64,000 nucleotides of DNA from Gordionus sp. m RMFG-2023 (lineage: Eukaryota; Nematomorpha; Gordioida; Chordodea; Parachordodidae). Of the stretch, positions 24,801-38,800 are shown piece after piece. The notes under the pieces are model-generated. The model searched no databases. It saw nothing but the letters and a program-made list of their open reading frames with translations, and was not told the origin of the DNA. Within the stretch, counting starts at the first letter, position 1, and every line of letters begins with the position of its first letter. The position numbers and the translations under genes are program-made. The DNA lies in the NCBI RefSeq assembly GCF_954871325.1, contig NC_088779.1:30626729-30690728 (forward strand). The letters run 5' to 3'.

Positions 24801-27800
24801 TACATCAAATATATTTTACATTTAAACTGTTCGTTTACGTAGTTAGAAGTACTCAACATCCTAGACATTAATCTCAATTGTTCACCTTGATCAGGGCTTC
24901 CAGCCATTCATGTCCTGTTAACAAACTGTAGAAGTTGTATCGATATCTAGGAAGAAGATCTGTGTAATTGTAATGTGATTTTTATATATAAAAGTGTTAT
25001 GAAAAAGTTTTCTTTTTGGCTAATTTTAATTACCGATGGTGTTTTGCATGATCTAATAATTGGTCGTTTGCTTGGAACTAAGGAAGTCAGAATATCCTGG
25101 AGTTTATCAGTATCCTATAAACCTGGAGGCTATCGGCGATGATAAGAATGAGCACATATGAGCCCACCAGATTCGGCGGGAATCCGTTAATTATTCGAAA
25201 TTTGTTTTTCAATATTTAGAACCTTAATTGTTTTTTTTTGAGCGTTTAAAAAAAGGATGAAGACCTTAAAAATAAATTACATTTAAAATACGTCAGAATA
25301 TAAAAACAATGTGCAGATTTAAAAAATAAAAAAAAGTTCTGACAAAACGGAAATGCCCTTAAAATTGGTCGACATTTTGAATTTCTTTCTTTTTTTTAAA
25401 GAAAAATAAATATTTAATATTATTTTTATCGATCGATATGGTATTGTCTGGGAATAACATTGCTACGAGGGTATTGGTTAATATTTTTTAAAAAAAATTA
25501 ACTCTTTTCTAAACGAAATAATAGCCAATACATTATCAACATGCTACGAGGGTATTGGTTGAATTTTTCTTAAGTTAACTCTTTCTTAAATCAAATAATA
25601 GCCATTTTTAATCAAAAATATACATTATCAACATGCTACGAGGGTATTGGTCGAATTTTTCTTAAGTTAACTCTTTCTTAAATCAAATAATAGCCATTTT
25701 TAATCAAAAATATACATTATAAACATGCTACGAGGGTATTGGTTGAATTTTTCTTAAGTTAACTCTTTCTTAAATCAAATAATAGCCATTTTTAATCAAA
25801 AATATACATTATAAACATGCTACGAGGGTATTGGTTGAATTTTTCTTAAGTTAACTCTTTCTTAAACCAAATAATAAGGCATTTCCATTTTTTTAAGTCA
25901 AATTTTTTTTTAAATGTAACTATACATAATTCGAACCCGCTAGAACTAATAGAAGGTTCCTTGCGACCGGAAGCATGGCTGACAACTCGAGCCAACTATT
26001 TTTACGGACCGGACCGGAATTTCGCATTTAAAAAAATATATTAGGGACCCTGGCCGCGTTTTCAAAAAAAACATACATTTTTTAAACTTTTAAGATCGTC
26101 AACACGGCTATGAACCTCGAGAGCTCCTCTAAAACTTACCTGAAGATCCAATTGGAGAACGGTACATTTTGCCAGCTCCGAAACGGGAATCGGTCTACCG
26201 CCGTCTACTACTTTTGCGATCCAAAGGGTGTCAATCAAATTCATTACTTCAGCGAGGTGGCCACATGCGATTACAAGCTATTCATAGCCACGCCTCTTTT
26301 ATGCGACCATCCCCAATTTTCGTATGAGATTACATTTAATTTTAATCATTGTTAGTGATTATCTATCAGATACCCGGAAACCGGCCCGCAACTAACCGAA
26401 AAGTCGATTTTCGAAAGATAAATGTAAATTATGTCAATCAATGAGTTGTTGGAAAATCATAGAATAGAACATGATTCATTTACTGCTCATAATCGTTTGC
26501 CATAACACTTTCAAAATTATTCGAAATAGCGGAATTTTAAAAAAAATCCTAACCTGGTTTAAAAAAGTGACAGTTTTTTCTCCAATACGAGCCGGGAGCT
26601 ACACAATGACATAATAATAATACCTAGACTGCCGATGCATTCATAATAATGCACTTGAAAGCGTCGTTGAATGCAAATCAGCTGTACCCGCCATTTTGGT
26701 TAATCGATATAGCAATTATTCTCATGTTAAGAACTACTATTAAATTGATAACTTGCTTCCTTATAATCTCGAGAATGATCAGACAATTCTTTAATAAAAT
26801 TTGCGTCAGACATAGGAATAAATTGGCCTCTCGTTTAAAATTTTTCAATAATGATATGGATAATAAAAATGGCGTCTCCAGCTGTTTTTCATTCAGGAAC
26901 ACTTTTAATGAATGCATCGTCAGTCTAGGCATTATTATTTGTCATTGGGACTACATTAAAATAAATCGCTTTTTATTGGAGTTTAGGAACCAAAATCTAG
27001 AACTATCAGAGCCGGACCGAGATTAGCATCCTTAGGGCCCGTCTCATTTTTCGAAAAAAATAATAGAAATGCTTAGAATATTTTTTTTTAAATACAAAAT
27101 AGGGTTAACGATCTTTTGAAAGAAAAAGATAAATGACATTTATTTATAAAAAAATATTAAATCTTTGGCAGAAGGAAATTGTGACAAGAAGGAGTTAATA
27201 AATAGACGATTTTTGCATGAAATATATTATTTATAGTGTTAGAATGTTTAGAATATATTGTAAAAAATAATTAGAGAAAAATAAAATTTTTTTTTATATT
27301 GGGACAGCAAATGGTTAGGAACGGGTCAACCTTTTAACTAGGGTAACCTTCTTAACTATTTCTAGAGTGAAGTAAACATGGTTACCCATCGGGAACATAG
27401 AATTTGTTGCGCTGGAACAAAAATAAAAGTAGTTTTTTTTAATCATCAAATCGTGGAGAAAATGGACCTAAAGTTTCGCCAGCTGTAATATAGATTCAGT
27501 ACTTATACCGGATCTTAGAAATTCTTATTTTTTTTCCCCCGAAACCAGTGACGCCCTTTAATAATATTTTTTCATTTATCAATTCCCCCTCCACTCCTTA
27601 AATCCATAAAGAATTAAAGCGAAAATCTCGCCCGTGTACTGCTACAACGTGGCCAAGTATGCTGAGGGTCTAGGAAAAAAGGACAAAGTGGAGGACCATC
27701 TAAGAGATTGGAACTCCAACGGTTCGAATCGAATGAAACCCAAAGCTTTGCTCGACATGGAAAGAAACGATTTTCAGCATTATATAAACTCCCAGATATC

Positions 27801-30800
27801 GGTAAGAAGAACTAATAAACCTATTTAATTTTTTTTTCTTCCCATTTTCGGATTAAAAAATAAGTACCATCTCTGCTTTATATTTCCCCAAACAGATATA
27901 TGTATTGTACGCTACATTATTATATTTTGTATCGGTATGAATTGGCGCGCTTTTCTCTAATCATTTTTTGGATCCATCTTTCCTTCTTTATATTTAAAGG
28001 TGGGCTAAGGAGAGTGAGAAGGTCGAGTGAATGATTACATAAGGATTGGATTTATAGGCAAGTATCACAACATTTCTTCTTTTTTCTTCCTTCCTTCCCT
28101 TTTTAACTGGAAATAACACCCTTTTTTTTTACTTGGAAAGTTTTCCCTTATTTTACCGCTCTTTCGATATATTTTTCCAGTAAAAACATTTTTTTAGACG
28201 TAAAAATAGCCGTATTTAGAAAGCTTCCTCGGCAAAAAAAAAATGAATTTTACAATATACTCCCCTTTTGATTGGATCTTTTCTCTTCTGTGGGACCAAT
28301 AAATTCTCTTGAAAAATTTGTAAAAAGATCTACATTATGGGTGGTGCTAAGTTACGAAAACTGACAAGTACCAAGGTGCCACGCAATTGGTCCATTTTCT
28401 AGTGCCCTATATGTTAGGGATTGTCTGTGATTCGTCGTAAATCGGTGGTAGGAATCGTTACAGTGTATATATATATATAATAACTGACAAATGTGTCACC
28501 CAATCGCTTACGCACCCAACGTGATTCGATATTGACTGTTAAGCGACAGTCTTAATATTTGGGAAATATCCAAATATTTATTATATTTTTCTTAAATCCA
28601 TACAGAAAATGCCAGGCACGGTACAAAGCGAGCCAACTCCTCGTCCTACCGATTTTGTCGAGGATAGCTTAATCACGAGGAAAATCAATAAACCCCCAAA
28701 ATTCAGCAGTTACGAGAAACTGAAAATGGCGAGCAAAGAGAAAGGCGAATTGGTTCACGTCAATCATGATGTCGATCGAGAGGATCACGCAAGTTCGATA
28801 GATTTGGAAGTCTCGTCCAAACTTCTGAGCTCGAGGCAAGAAAATTTTTACAAATCCGTCGTTACCTCCAAAAGCCATGTTTTAGCGTCGACAAAGGTCG
28901 AGAGAGATTTCGTTCGAGGCCAATATTGTCTACGGGGGGTAAATATTTTTTTTATTTTGTTAGTGTTCGTTTTAGAACCCTTTTAAGTAACTTTATTTTT
29001 TAAAAAAATATGTATAGTAACGACGCGATACAAAAAAAGAATCGTTACTAAAGCCTTCCCCCCCCCCCCCCCAAACCGCGTAATACTACGGGTAACTATT
29101 AAATAAACGCGTTACTTTTTGTGGTACTAGTTACTTTATCTCCCTCTTATGATATTTTAATCGTTACATCTTTTAAAAAAAAATAAAAAGCTTAACGATT
29201 TTTATAAAAAATAAAACGTTTTTATTAAATATATTACGACAAGAGCTAGCCTTCAGCATCCATATTAGAATCAAATATTAAGCACCTTAGATCTTGCATA
29301 AGGATGATGGATTTATTTTTTTAAAAAAATCATCGTTCCAAAGGTCAAACCTACTCCCGGAAATACAAATGTTTCACTCTTTTATGCACATGGAAAATAA
29401 AATAATGATTAATTCAATTTTACAAAATATATAAAAATTATAATCGTAAAAATTTATATTTAGTTATATTTTTTTTTATGAGAAGAGAAATTGAAATTCA
29501 TTTAAATAAATTTACCAAATCCCCCTTCTCAAAAACAAAAAAAAAACTTTTCCAGATTTTAATACTCTTTTGAATGTTAAAAACCTAAAATGTTTGATAG
29601 ATTTTAAACTTATTTACGATTATTGATTAATATCAACGAATATTTATTTATTAAGAATGTTTGCTATAGAATAATGATCAAAATGATATATCTTCTAAAC
29701 CTTGAGTTTGGCCTAACTTGAAAATTTGCGCATTTATTAAGTAATCCTAGATCTGTATATATATATATATAAAAAATGCCGATTGGATTTTATGATCCGA
29801 GTTTCTATTTCCGGTTTTAAATTTTTTTTGAAAGCAATATAAACTATATTGCTTTAAAGGCCTACCATTAGGCTAATAACAAAGAAATTTAATTTGACAC
29901 TTCTAGCTTAATTATGTCCAAAGATATTGTAATTTTGCTCAAAATCTTAATTTTCAAAAATTTAGAGGCCCCATATCTCAGCCGCTCTTTGGAGTTGTTG
30001 GAAGCTAAAATTTTATTTTTTTTCTCTTCTAAGGTATAATGTACAACCACTCTATAGAAAATTTTTATAAAAATCTGAAGGGGCCGGGGTTGAATTTGTC
30101 ATGGAATTCACCATATTCATTTTATGGGTTATAAAAGTGTATTATTAATTAAAATTTAGATAGTTATCTCCTAAACGTCATTTTTTTCATTATTATCTCA
30201 CCGCCAATAATCGAGGCCATCAAATCTATTTTATATCAAGGGAGGTCTGGGTTGGTGGAAATACGAGTTCTGCCTTTGGAAACACCTGATTCAATACCAC
30301 GAGGAAAAAAAACGAGAGTCGAGCTCGGCCGACGCGATAGAATCGGATGACGACGATTCCGAACCTGATTGGAGCGAAGAAGGCAACGCGAAAAAGACCC
30401 GCATCGATAATAAGAAAAAAATGGGCGACAGCTTAATCGTCGTGACTAACGTGACTCTGGGTAAATGGAATCACGCTACACACTTGGCCTGGGTCGAGAG
30501 GGAAAAACTCAAGATCAAGGGTAAAACCAGTAGCGGACTAATTCCCCCCGAGCAGAAGTTAATAACCAAATTATCGTTTAGCGATGTTAAACGGTTGATT
30601 TTGAAACCGATTTATTAAAATAGGCCTAAACTCAATATTTTAGCCAGGAGATTTCGATGATACATGTCCGAACCTTCGTTCCTTCCATGAACAAAATCCT
30701 CAGGGTTGCGTAATATTTTTTCTGAACCAAATATTGAGTTAGTCGTCGCCCAAAACGAGCCGTTTAACAACAATAATTACCATTTGTTATAAATACACTT

Positions 30801-32050
30801 CTTTTTTTTTTGCTTTATGCCTGAAGATTTTATCTGTAGAAGGGAACGAAGGTTTGGATCTCTATTAGCGAAAACTCATGGCTTAGGCAATATTTTTATG
30901 CCTAGAATATTGAGTTAGCCGTTTTTAAAAAATCGGCCCAAAATGTGCCGTTTAACAACACTATTTATATGTGACTCCCTTTTATTTCTTTCTTACTAGC
31001 GTCGAAATTCTTCCCATTTTTAATAGTCTTTTTTTATACCCCGCGTTTTTTTTTAAAAAATTAAAATATCTCAAATTATTGGAATCAAATCAATTATGTT
31101 CATTTTTTTTTTGGCGCAAATTTTCTTAAGAAGAACGAGTGTGACTTATTATTACTCTGGCGGAGATTATTGCGACGAAGTCAAGTCTCCCAGAAACGCG
31201 ACGATCAAACTGAGGTTCGAATTTAAATTTTTGCGTTTATTTGTTTACGCCATGTTCGGGTCAGTAAGTAGCGCCAATTTTGAAGAGAGAAGAAATTTTT
31301 TTTTTTAGATAGTGCTAAATTTAGCATTCAATCTTTTTGGGGTAAAAACCGATGACATTAATACTTAACCTATGATGGTGGTTCATTCATTTTAAACGTA
31401 TACATTGAATCAAATCATATTGAGCCCACCATTTTGGTAATAATTTGGGACCCAAAAACCAACACCGGGAGTTCTTTCATATCTTTTTATACCGACCGAA
31501 CGACCGTCCCTCCACATTAAACCTTTTTTTTATACCCAAATCATTATTTTTCGACACGGGTGCTATTTACCGATATAAATAGTAACTATAAATAAACTAA
31601 AATCATTATTGCCCAAAATCCTAACATTTTAAAGGTGCATCGTCAAGAAGGATAATCCGAATTACATCTCAATGTACCTATCCGAAATATCGATTTGCAA
31701 TTACGTATTCTCGGTAATAATATATTACTAACTAAATATCCTCAAATTACATCAATCATCTTTACAAATTATCCAACTTTTTTCGAATAGTATTACAGTT
31801 TGTCACTAGGTTTTTAGAGGATACTACTTTTTTATTGGTGGAGCACATGATATATCTGAATTTCTATTGGTCATTATTTAATATTATATTTTAGAATAAT
31901 TATTTCATTCCCACTAGTTTTGACACATGCCATTTTTCTCAATTATTTTTTAAGGTCGATTCTCCGATCATATGTTCGCTCTTGGATAAAATTGACGAAT
32001 ATGGTTTCCTCAAAAAAGCCGACCGTAAGCGTATACCACCAGAAGCGTGA
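21836..32050 (+). CDS. ERLEC1: ERLEC1 (XTP3-B): ER lectin with two MRH domains, 12 exons
   Basis: ERLEC1 binds trimmed N-glycans in the ER and feeds misfolded glycoproteins to the HRD1/SEL1L pathway. I assembled exons 21836-22076, 22121-22198, 22239-22316, 22467-22524, 23895-24082, 26095-26321, 27612-27801, 28606-28938, 30241-30593, 31131-31214, 31635-31713 and 31955-32050, all GT-AG with matching phases (about 667 residues; human 483). A signal peptide ([12 protein letters not shown]) opens exon 1. MRH1: [53 protein letters not shown]2: [56 protein letters not shown]. The four sugar-binding residues (Gln, Arg, Glu, Tyr) are present in both domains. MRH2 has an acidic/basic insert of about 50 residues, and the linker between the domains is long. 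Exon 1 needs one base fewer in the A6 run at about 21998-22003 to stay in frame. The first intron is only 44 bp. It converges on the TTLL gene. Confidence 0.92.
23361..23655. repeat. Tandem duplication (about 148 bp x 2) in ERLEC1 intron 4
   Basis: The shared run AACCATAAAATTATCATATT, then TTTATAGATATAACTTTA, then GAATTAGGAATTAAACAGAG, ends in CTAGGAATACTAA. The second copy lacks a short block before ACATCATATTG. Confidence 0.8.
25461..25880. repeat. 92-bp minisatellite (about 4.7 copies) in ERLEC1 intron 5
   Basis: TGCTACGAGGGTATTGGTT recurs at 25461, 25542, 25634, 25726 and 25818: one short spacing of 81, then 92, 92, 92. The unit continues with TTAAGTTAACTCTTTCTTAA and AATAGCCATTTTTAATC. 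The central copies are almost identical. Confidence 0.92.
26604..26947 (+). mobile_element. MITE family A, copy 4, in ERLEC1 intron 6
   Basis: CAATGACATAATAATAATAC ... GTCATTG, with all family landmarks. Flanks GAGCTACA and GGACTACA match at 6 of 8 positions, consistent with a decayed 8-bp duplication. It lies between the exon ending 26321 and the exon starting 27612, so splicing removes it. Confidence 0.88.
30623..30967. mobile_element. Two partial copies of MITE family B in ERLEC1 intron 9
   Basis: The first copy (about 30623-30772) has CTCAATATTTTAGCCAGGAG ... AACGAGCCGTTTAACAACA. The second (about 30811-30967) has GGCTTAGGCAATATTTTT, AATATTGAGTTAGCCG and GCCGTTTAACAACACTA. Both lack the left end TAGTGTTGTTAAACGG. 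The first begins about 30 bp past the exon end at 30593. Confidence 0.75.
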
Positions 32051-32827
32051 CATTTATACGACAACGATATTTTCCAAATTTAATATATATTATGTTTTTT
32101 TTAAAAAAAATAAATAAATATCTTAGTCATAATTGTCATTATGTCAATCAAATTATTTCGATAAAAAATATTTATATATATAAGCTGTTAGAACGATAAC
32201 TTTTATATATTTTTTTAAATATAATAAATTAATATATTTTTTTATATTAAAAAAATAAATACAATAATATATATTTGTTATATTAAAAAGAATAAAATAT
32301 GGCACTAATAATATTTTTGTAAAAAAGTATTTATATATTTAAAAAATAATAATTAAAATGCATTTTTATTGTAATACTGGGTTTGTTGCACTTGGGTTTT
32401 TAAAAAAAAATATATATAAATGCTACATGGACGATTTATAAATATATAATTAATTTTTGATTAATTTATCAATAAAATAGTAAAAGAAGTTTCTAGTAAA
32501 TAAATATGGTGGCCTGCGTCTAAAATTTGTAAAAGTTATTTTAAATAAATTATAAATATTTATAATTATTATGATATAACTAAGAATAATTAGAGGGAGA
32601 GGGGCAAACTAATTCACCCAGATAAACCTGAAAACGAGGGGGGGGGGGAGAAAATCCCAACACATTTTAAACATTATTTTAAAAAAATAATAAAATAAAC
32701 GACATTGATAATTTAGGTAATGAATAATAATTATTTTTACATTCTATACTAATTGCGTTATTGGGAATGTTTAGATATTTTTTTGTAAAATGTTTAATAA
32801 AGGCGATCACCTGTTTATTTTTTAATT
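32051..32827. other. Intergenic space between the converging ERLEC1 and TTLL genes
   Basis: About 780 bp, extremely AT-rich, with a poly-G run near 32640. AATAAA-type signals occur on both strands, as expected for two 3' ends, but too many to choose from. Confidence 0.5.
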
Positions 32828-35800
32828 TTACTCGCCCCATGATTTATCATCACTCTGAAGGCCTTTCCCATAGTACCAGATTCGCAAGACGACGTCGTTA
32901 ATTATCGCGGTATCGATTCCCGTATTTGTTTCGAAGTGCGATAAATTGTGGCCTAGTTCTCCATCTGTTGTAAAACCTTTCTCGAAAAATGATTCGACCA
33001 TGGATCGATTGAAGAGGGCGCCTTCCCAAAATGACAGGCCGAATATCGGTTCGTCGCTATTTTCTAAGGGCGGAAGGGGTAGCACCTTCTTGAAACTACC
33101 TTTATTGAGGTGTTCCAAATAAGAACTTTCGATGAATCCACCTTTCGCGACTTTGTCGCCGTTTACGGTACAAAGATGGTGGCAAGCGATGTTCGGACGC
33201 GTTACGTTTTGACAATAACGAGCGCACAGATCCGGAAAAACTGATAAATCTCTAACCGATATATCAATCTCACTAGAGGAAGCATCTCGTTCGACTTCGT
33301 TGTAGAAATTGGACAGGACAAGCCTTATGGTGTCGTGAAGAAGCCTGAGGTAAAGTCTCTTGTTGGGCGGAAAGTGGTCGGACGATAGGTTGGGGCTCAT
33401 ATTGACTTCCATCAAATGGAGTTCGAGATTTGAGTCCAGCGCGAAGTCGAACCTCACCAGCTCAAAATACGCGCCCTTTTGGTTCCAACCCTGGTTGGCG
33501 GAAAGCATTTTGGCTCTGTTGCGTTTTAAAACGTCAACAATAACGGTTCTCGCGCGGGCCCATATTTTTGAATCGACGTTTTTTATGCGCAAATGCGCGC
33601 GGCAATAATTATCGAAGGCGGTTTTGAAGGTAGAAGAATGGTTAAGGTAATCACCGGATAAGGACGGTATCTTTAAATGATTAGAATTTTAATTCTGAAC
33701 TATATTGGGCGTATTCGCGCGTTTTTAAAAAATGCCCAGTTTTTTAAATTTATCGCCCTCTTTTAATTGGTGTATGTTTATACGGCTCGTTTTGAGCCGA
33801 TTTTTAAAAACGGCTAACTCAATATTTTACCCACAAAAAATATTGCCTAGGCTTCGAGATTTAGTTAATAGATTTGTCCAAACCTTTGTCATTTATTAGC
33901 AAAATAATCTACAGGTTCTTGCTTAATATTTTTTTTTGAATATTATATTAAGTTAGCCGTTTATTAGAATATAACAACACTAAAGGGTGTGTTATACCCT
34001 AATAGGGTAGGAGATATATCCTAACCTTTAGGGTTAGGGGTACTCTTCTTAGTCTAAGAGTAGAGACAGCTGTTTTAGATATATATATATATATAGTAAT
34101 CATAAGAAAACGACCGACAGTTACATTTGAAAATAGTTTTATTCCAAATGAACATTCTCTTTTCTACCGAGTATTAGTGACGCTGCTGTCATTTTAATAA
34201 CCTCTAACAAAATGTATCCAATCCTCATGTTAAAGAAAAACCACTTTTTATAGCTTATTAATCAATCGATTTCTAGTTAAATGGTTGTGAAACTGTTTTT
34301 CTGACTATAAATTTAAAAGATAATAAGTTAAAGCCAACACAAAATATTTTTTTTTAGTGGTGGAATTTCAAGTTGGATTCATTTTCCTCGACCATAATAA
34401 TTAATATGTTAGCGTCAGACTACTGGAATAACTGGACCTTATCCTTCTCCTTGAACTCTTAAAGATTAACAAAAAATTAGCAGCCTGAAATTTTTTGTTT
34501 ACAATAATATTCACTATCACCCCTTCCAACAACCTGCCACAATGGAGTGTAATCATCGCCGATGACGTATTTGTCTTTATCTGACGGATCGAATGGGTGG
34601 TAATCGCGAGGGCAAAAACGGAACAACACGTCTCCCCAATAAACGTAAACTCTTAGGGGGGACAAGGAGGTTATCAGGACGTACATTCCTATGTCGAATT
34701 TCCGCCCGTCAATGAGTAAAGGATCGCGAATGTAGGTTTGAACGAACGCTACTTCCTCGTTGGAAGATGTTGCCTTGTTACGATACTTTGCCATTATAAG
34801 GTCCGGCTCCATTATTTCTATTCCCCTGTGGTCTTTACTCTTGAGCACCCAATAGTATTTGGAATCGGGGAATGATACGTTGTGGTAGCTGTTATGATGT
34901 ACCTTCAGCTTGATTTTGTGGTGTTGGAGTTACGGGTAAGAACGATTTAAATGAGTGATTAAAATCATTTAATTTTTTTTACAATAAAAATCATGATTTA
35001 AATCTTAGAAAATATCTGCTTGTATTTGATTATTATCTTATTTTACTGTATTTTGTATATTATAAGTTGCAACGATTAATTGCTAAAATTAATTAACAAA
35101 AATGATTTTATACTTGTTAATCCCTTTATGTTAATTTCTCAATATAATAATAAACCTCCTAAAATAAAAAATATATTTTAATTATTGTTTTAAATTTAAA
35201 AGGAGAATACCTATCTAATTATTTCAATTTTTCCCTTTTATGTATATCGATATTCAATTATTTTGAATAGTAAAAAAAAAAATTAATTAATGCAAGTTTA
35301 TATATAAAAAAAAATTATTAATTTTTATTCATCTGATAGTTTATAAAAATTTACTCCTTCGCAAATTATAGATTTAATAATATAAATATAAAATAAAACC
35401 ATTATCAAGTTTAAAATTATTTATTACTGATTTTAAATGTAACGTAATAAAATTATTAGGCTATAAAACAGGTTGATTCAAGCCGGTTTTTAAAATGGCT
35501 AACTCAATATTTTAGCCAGAAAAATTATTATCTAATCATCGAGATTACGTTAATGGATCTCCTTCGTTCCACCTATGAACACAATCCTAAAGCTTGCGTA
35601 ATATTATTCTAGATGAAATATTGTCATTTAAGAACACTCTTATTAAGTATAAATGGGGCAAATATTAAATATCAGTCTAATATAGCTTTGGCTATAGTTA
35701 ATTTTTATATTTAGCATAAAAATAGATTTTGTTCAATGATGTACTAAAATGAATGGATGCTTCCATATCTAGGAGGTTATTTACATCTAGGACAAGATAT

Positions 35801-38800
35801 TTTAATTATATCATAAAATTTGTTTTTAAATCAAAAAAAAATATATATTGATTTAAATCTATTTTTTTTTTAAATAATATTTTTTAATAAAAATCATTTT
35901 TTTTCTTCTCCAACTCTATTTTGGAGTGTAAAATGTAGCTATCAATTTTTAAACAAATTAACTTGTTAGAGGAGTTAAATCATAATTTGTGATCACTTAA
36001 CTCAAATATTATAAGCCCTCCTAAATCACTTTTTTTAGACTTTTTTTTTGTGTTAGAGTATTCAACGGTTGTTTTGTGTTTCTAGTAGAGGTCCGCAAAT
36101 AGCAAAATTGTCAGAATTTTTATTTAAAAATAAAAGAGCCAAACCAAAATATATGTTGTTGAACATCAAATTAAGTGACTATGGGGAGTGATTAATTTCA
36201 AAAAAAAACTATACTTTATGGATTATTACTTCTTACTCACGATTACCCAACTCGACCCGAATTTTTTATCTTACCCAGCTCGGCCCATTAAAGATTTTCC
36301 CGGCTGAACCGGGCCGGGCATTTGCGGATCCAATAGATTTCTAAATCTTTCGCGATTTACTCATTTTCAAAACAGATATGGAACTTTAGTTAAATTATTT
36401 TTCTTTCTTTTAAAAACACGTAAATCTCCACACTCGTTTTTCTTCAAATCATCACATTTTCGATCGATCTCACCAGTTATAACTACTAAAATTTATTACG
36501 TACCAGAGACCTGCGGTCCCGGCCCGGATTTTCCGGGCCGGGTCAAAAACCGGGCGGGGCCGTCCTAATTGTTGCCTCAAATAATTGTTTTCATATGTAA
36601 TTGTTATTTAATTTTCTCAACAATTTAAACATTTCAATTTACCTTACAAATTTTAAAATTCGAATTAACTGCCCATCCTTAAAAATTATAAATAATTTTT
36701 CTCTTTTTTTTTGCAATTACACGTATTTGACATTTTTTATTGGATATTTTTTTTTCTTTTATCAATATTCAAATCGCAACGTAAAACAATAGCCTATCTT
36801 TCGCGTTTCGAAACGCGTGGTTTCGTGACGATCTCTAGCCTATTCCTGATATAAAATAAATAACGCCATAATGTTTATATTTTACGTGATCTACGAATAG
36901 GGATAACTGATTGGGCAACGTGAATGCTAAGGGCAAGTAACGCGGTCTATTCTCCAACCCTTCCGCTTCGTCGTAACGCATCAAGCTGGCTTTACTCGTA
37001 ATAAACCCCGAGCCAGGAAAATGATTTATCTGGATTATAATATAATTAAATAATACTTTTTTGGGGGATATTTTTTTTATTGTTCCTGGTGGATTTATTT
37101 TTTTCCCCCATTACCACAATAATATTTTTTCCTTTTTTAAAAAAAAATAAAAGGCAAACCTTGTGATTGTGATTTATAGACATTAGTCCCAAGTCGGTAT
37201 CTATGAATGGATAATCGTGATGCCACAAGATGTGCCACCCGTCAGCTGGGTCATGGATAATTTGGTGACCAGAATATTTGAATGTTTCGATGACATGGTC
37301 TAGATAACCGGAAGTGAGCTAAGCATTTAAAAAAATATTGATCAATTAAAGAGAGAAAAATGCTAAAAGATGGTAAGTTTTTTTTTTACGATAATCATGG
37401 TGGAGTAGAATGGGGGGGGGGGGTGAATTGAGGAAGAAAAAAAAACAAATTAATTTGCTTTTAAAATCTAAGAACTTAGGCTACATTCTTCGATTCTTTT
37501 TTTAAAACAGCTGATTTACTTCTTTGAAATAATTCTAAGCAGAGGAATGCACCAATATCAATTTTTCTTGCCAATTCATAGACTCGCGGGTTATGGGGTT
37601 AAAATAGGGTAGGTTTCGAAATCGCTTAAAAAAGTGGTAATTTTATACTATATCATCCTATAAAAAAAAAACTTTTTAAAGCGGTATTGAAAAATAATAT
37701 TAATCGATTGTTTAAGGAAGTAAGTGCTCGTATTTAAATTGAGTTGATCCCTAATGAGGGAGCGGGGCGGGAGGCGGAGGAAAATAGCTTAAATGTTTTT
37801 CAAATTAAGAATATTAGCCATCTTTCCCCAAATTTTTAGCGATTTTAGGGGGGAAAATAACTCAATTGAAATATATAGTATCAGCTAACCCCTACCATCT
37901 AATTAATATCACCTTTAAAAACTTCTACGAGATATGAACAATAGTCACAATTTTTAGCAATTTAGAACGGGAATGAGCGGATATGACATCAATTGTACGT
38001 TTTAAAAAAAATCACCGATAAAATATAGACACTAGTAATAACTAAATTTTTATTTCACGAAATCTTTTCTTCTTTTTTTTTAAAGGTATTATTTCTAGTA
38101 ATGATTATAATATCATTTTGAGATGTGGATATTCATTAGGAGTATCACAATTTTCAATCATTTACTGAGGAGCTATTTTTTATAATTTGAAACATCTGAT
38201 TTGAACTGGAACTTATTCTAACATGTGTAAAAAATTCAAATCCTCTGATTTATATCCACTTTTATATAGATTTTGCACAACCCGGCTGGCTCGCATTTTT
38301 TTAAAAATATATTTATTTTTGATTTCTATCGCTAATAATGGGCCAGGCTGGGCCTGCAGGTCTCTGATATAAATTAAAGAGTATTTCCAACAGTTCGAAG
38401 TTAAATCGTCTAAAATTCACAATTTTAAGATTTTAATTGTATTTTTGACCAGGTCAAGATTTATTAATACGAATTTATACACAGAAAATTATTTGATTTC
38501 TTGCATTTATTTAATATATATACATCTGATAATTTCCAAGCAATTTTTTTAAAAAAAAAAACAATATTCTAGATATAATCTTAATTTATTGGCTATTTTA
38601 AATTAGCCAATCAGAAAAGTGAATGTATTTACGATCAATAGTTAGGTAAATCCTCCTATACATATTGGAATAGGATTTCCGGTTAAATTTTATAAATTGC
38701 TCTAAGCAAATGATTTTAAAAAAAGTGAGCCTTTCTCGAACATATAAATATAAGAATTGTGAATTTAAGATTAAAAGAATTTCCTTTTGATGATTAGATT

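Noticed and set aside
29055-29075. Poly-C/poly-G runs (here and near 11213, 14745, 15015, 32640 and 37415) as functional G-quadruplex sites
   Set aside because: Isolated homopolymers in an AT-rich genome, some likely assembly-sensitive; nothing links them to a gene feature.
31340-31450. A sixth copy of MITE family A (ATGACATTAATACTTAACC, GAGCCCACCATTTTGGTAAT)
   Set aside because: Landmarks are suggestive but both ends are lost and the right half is missing; too eroded to list.
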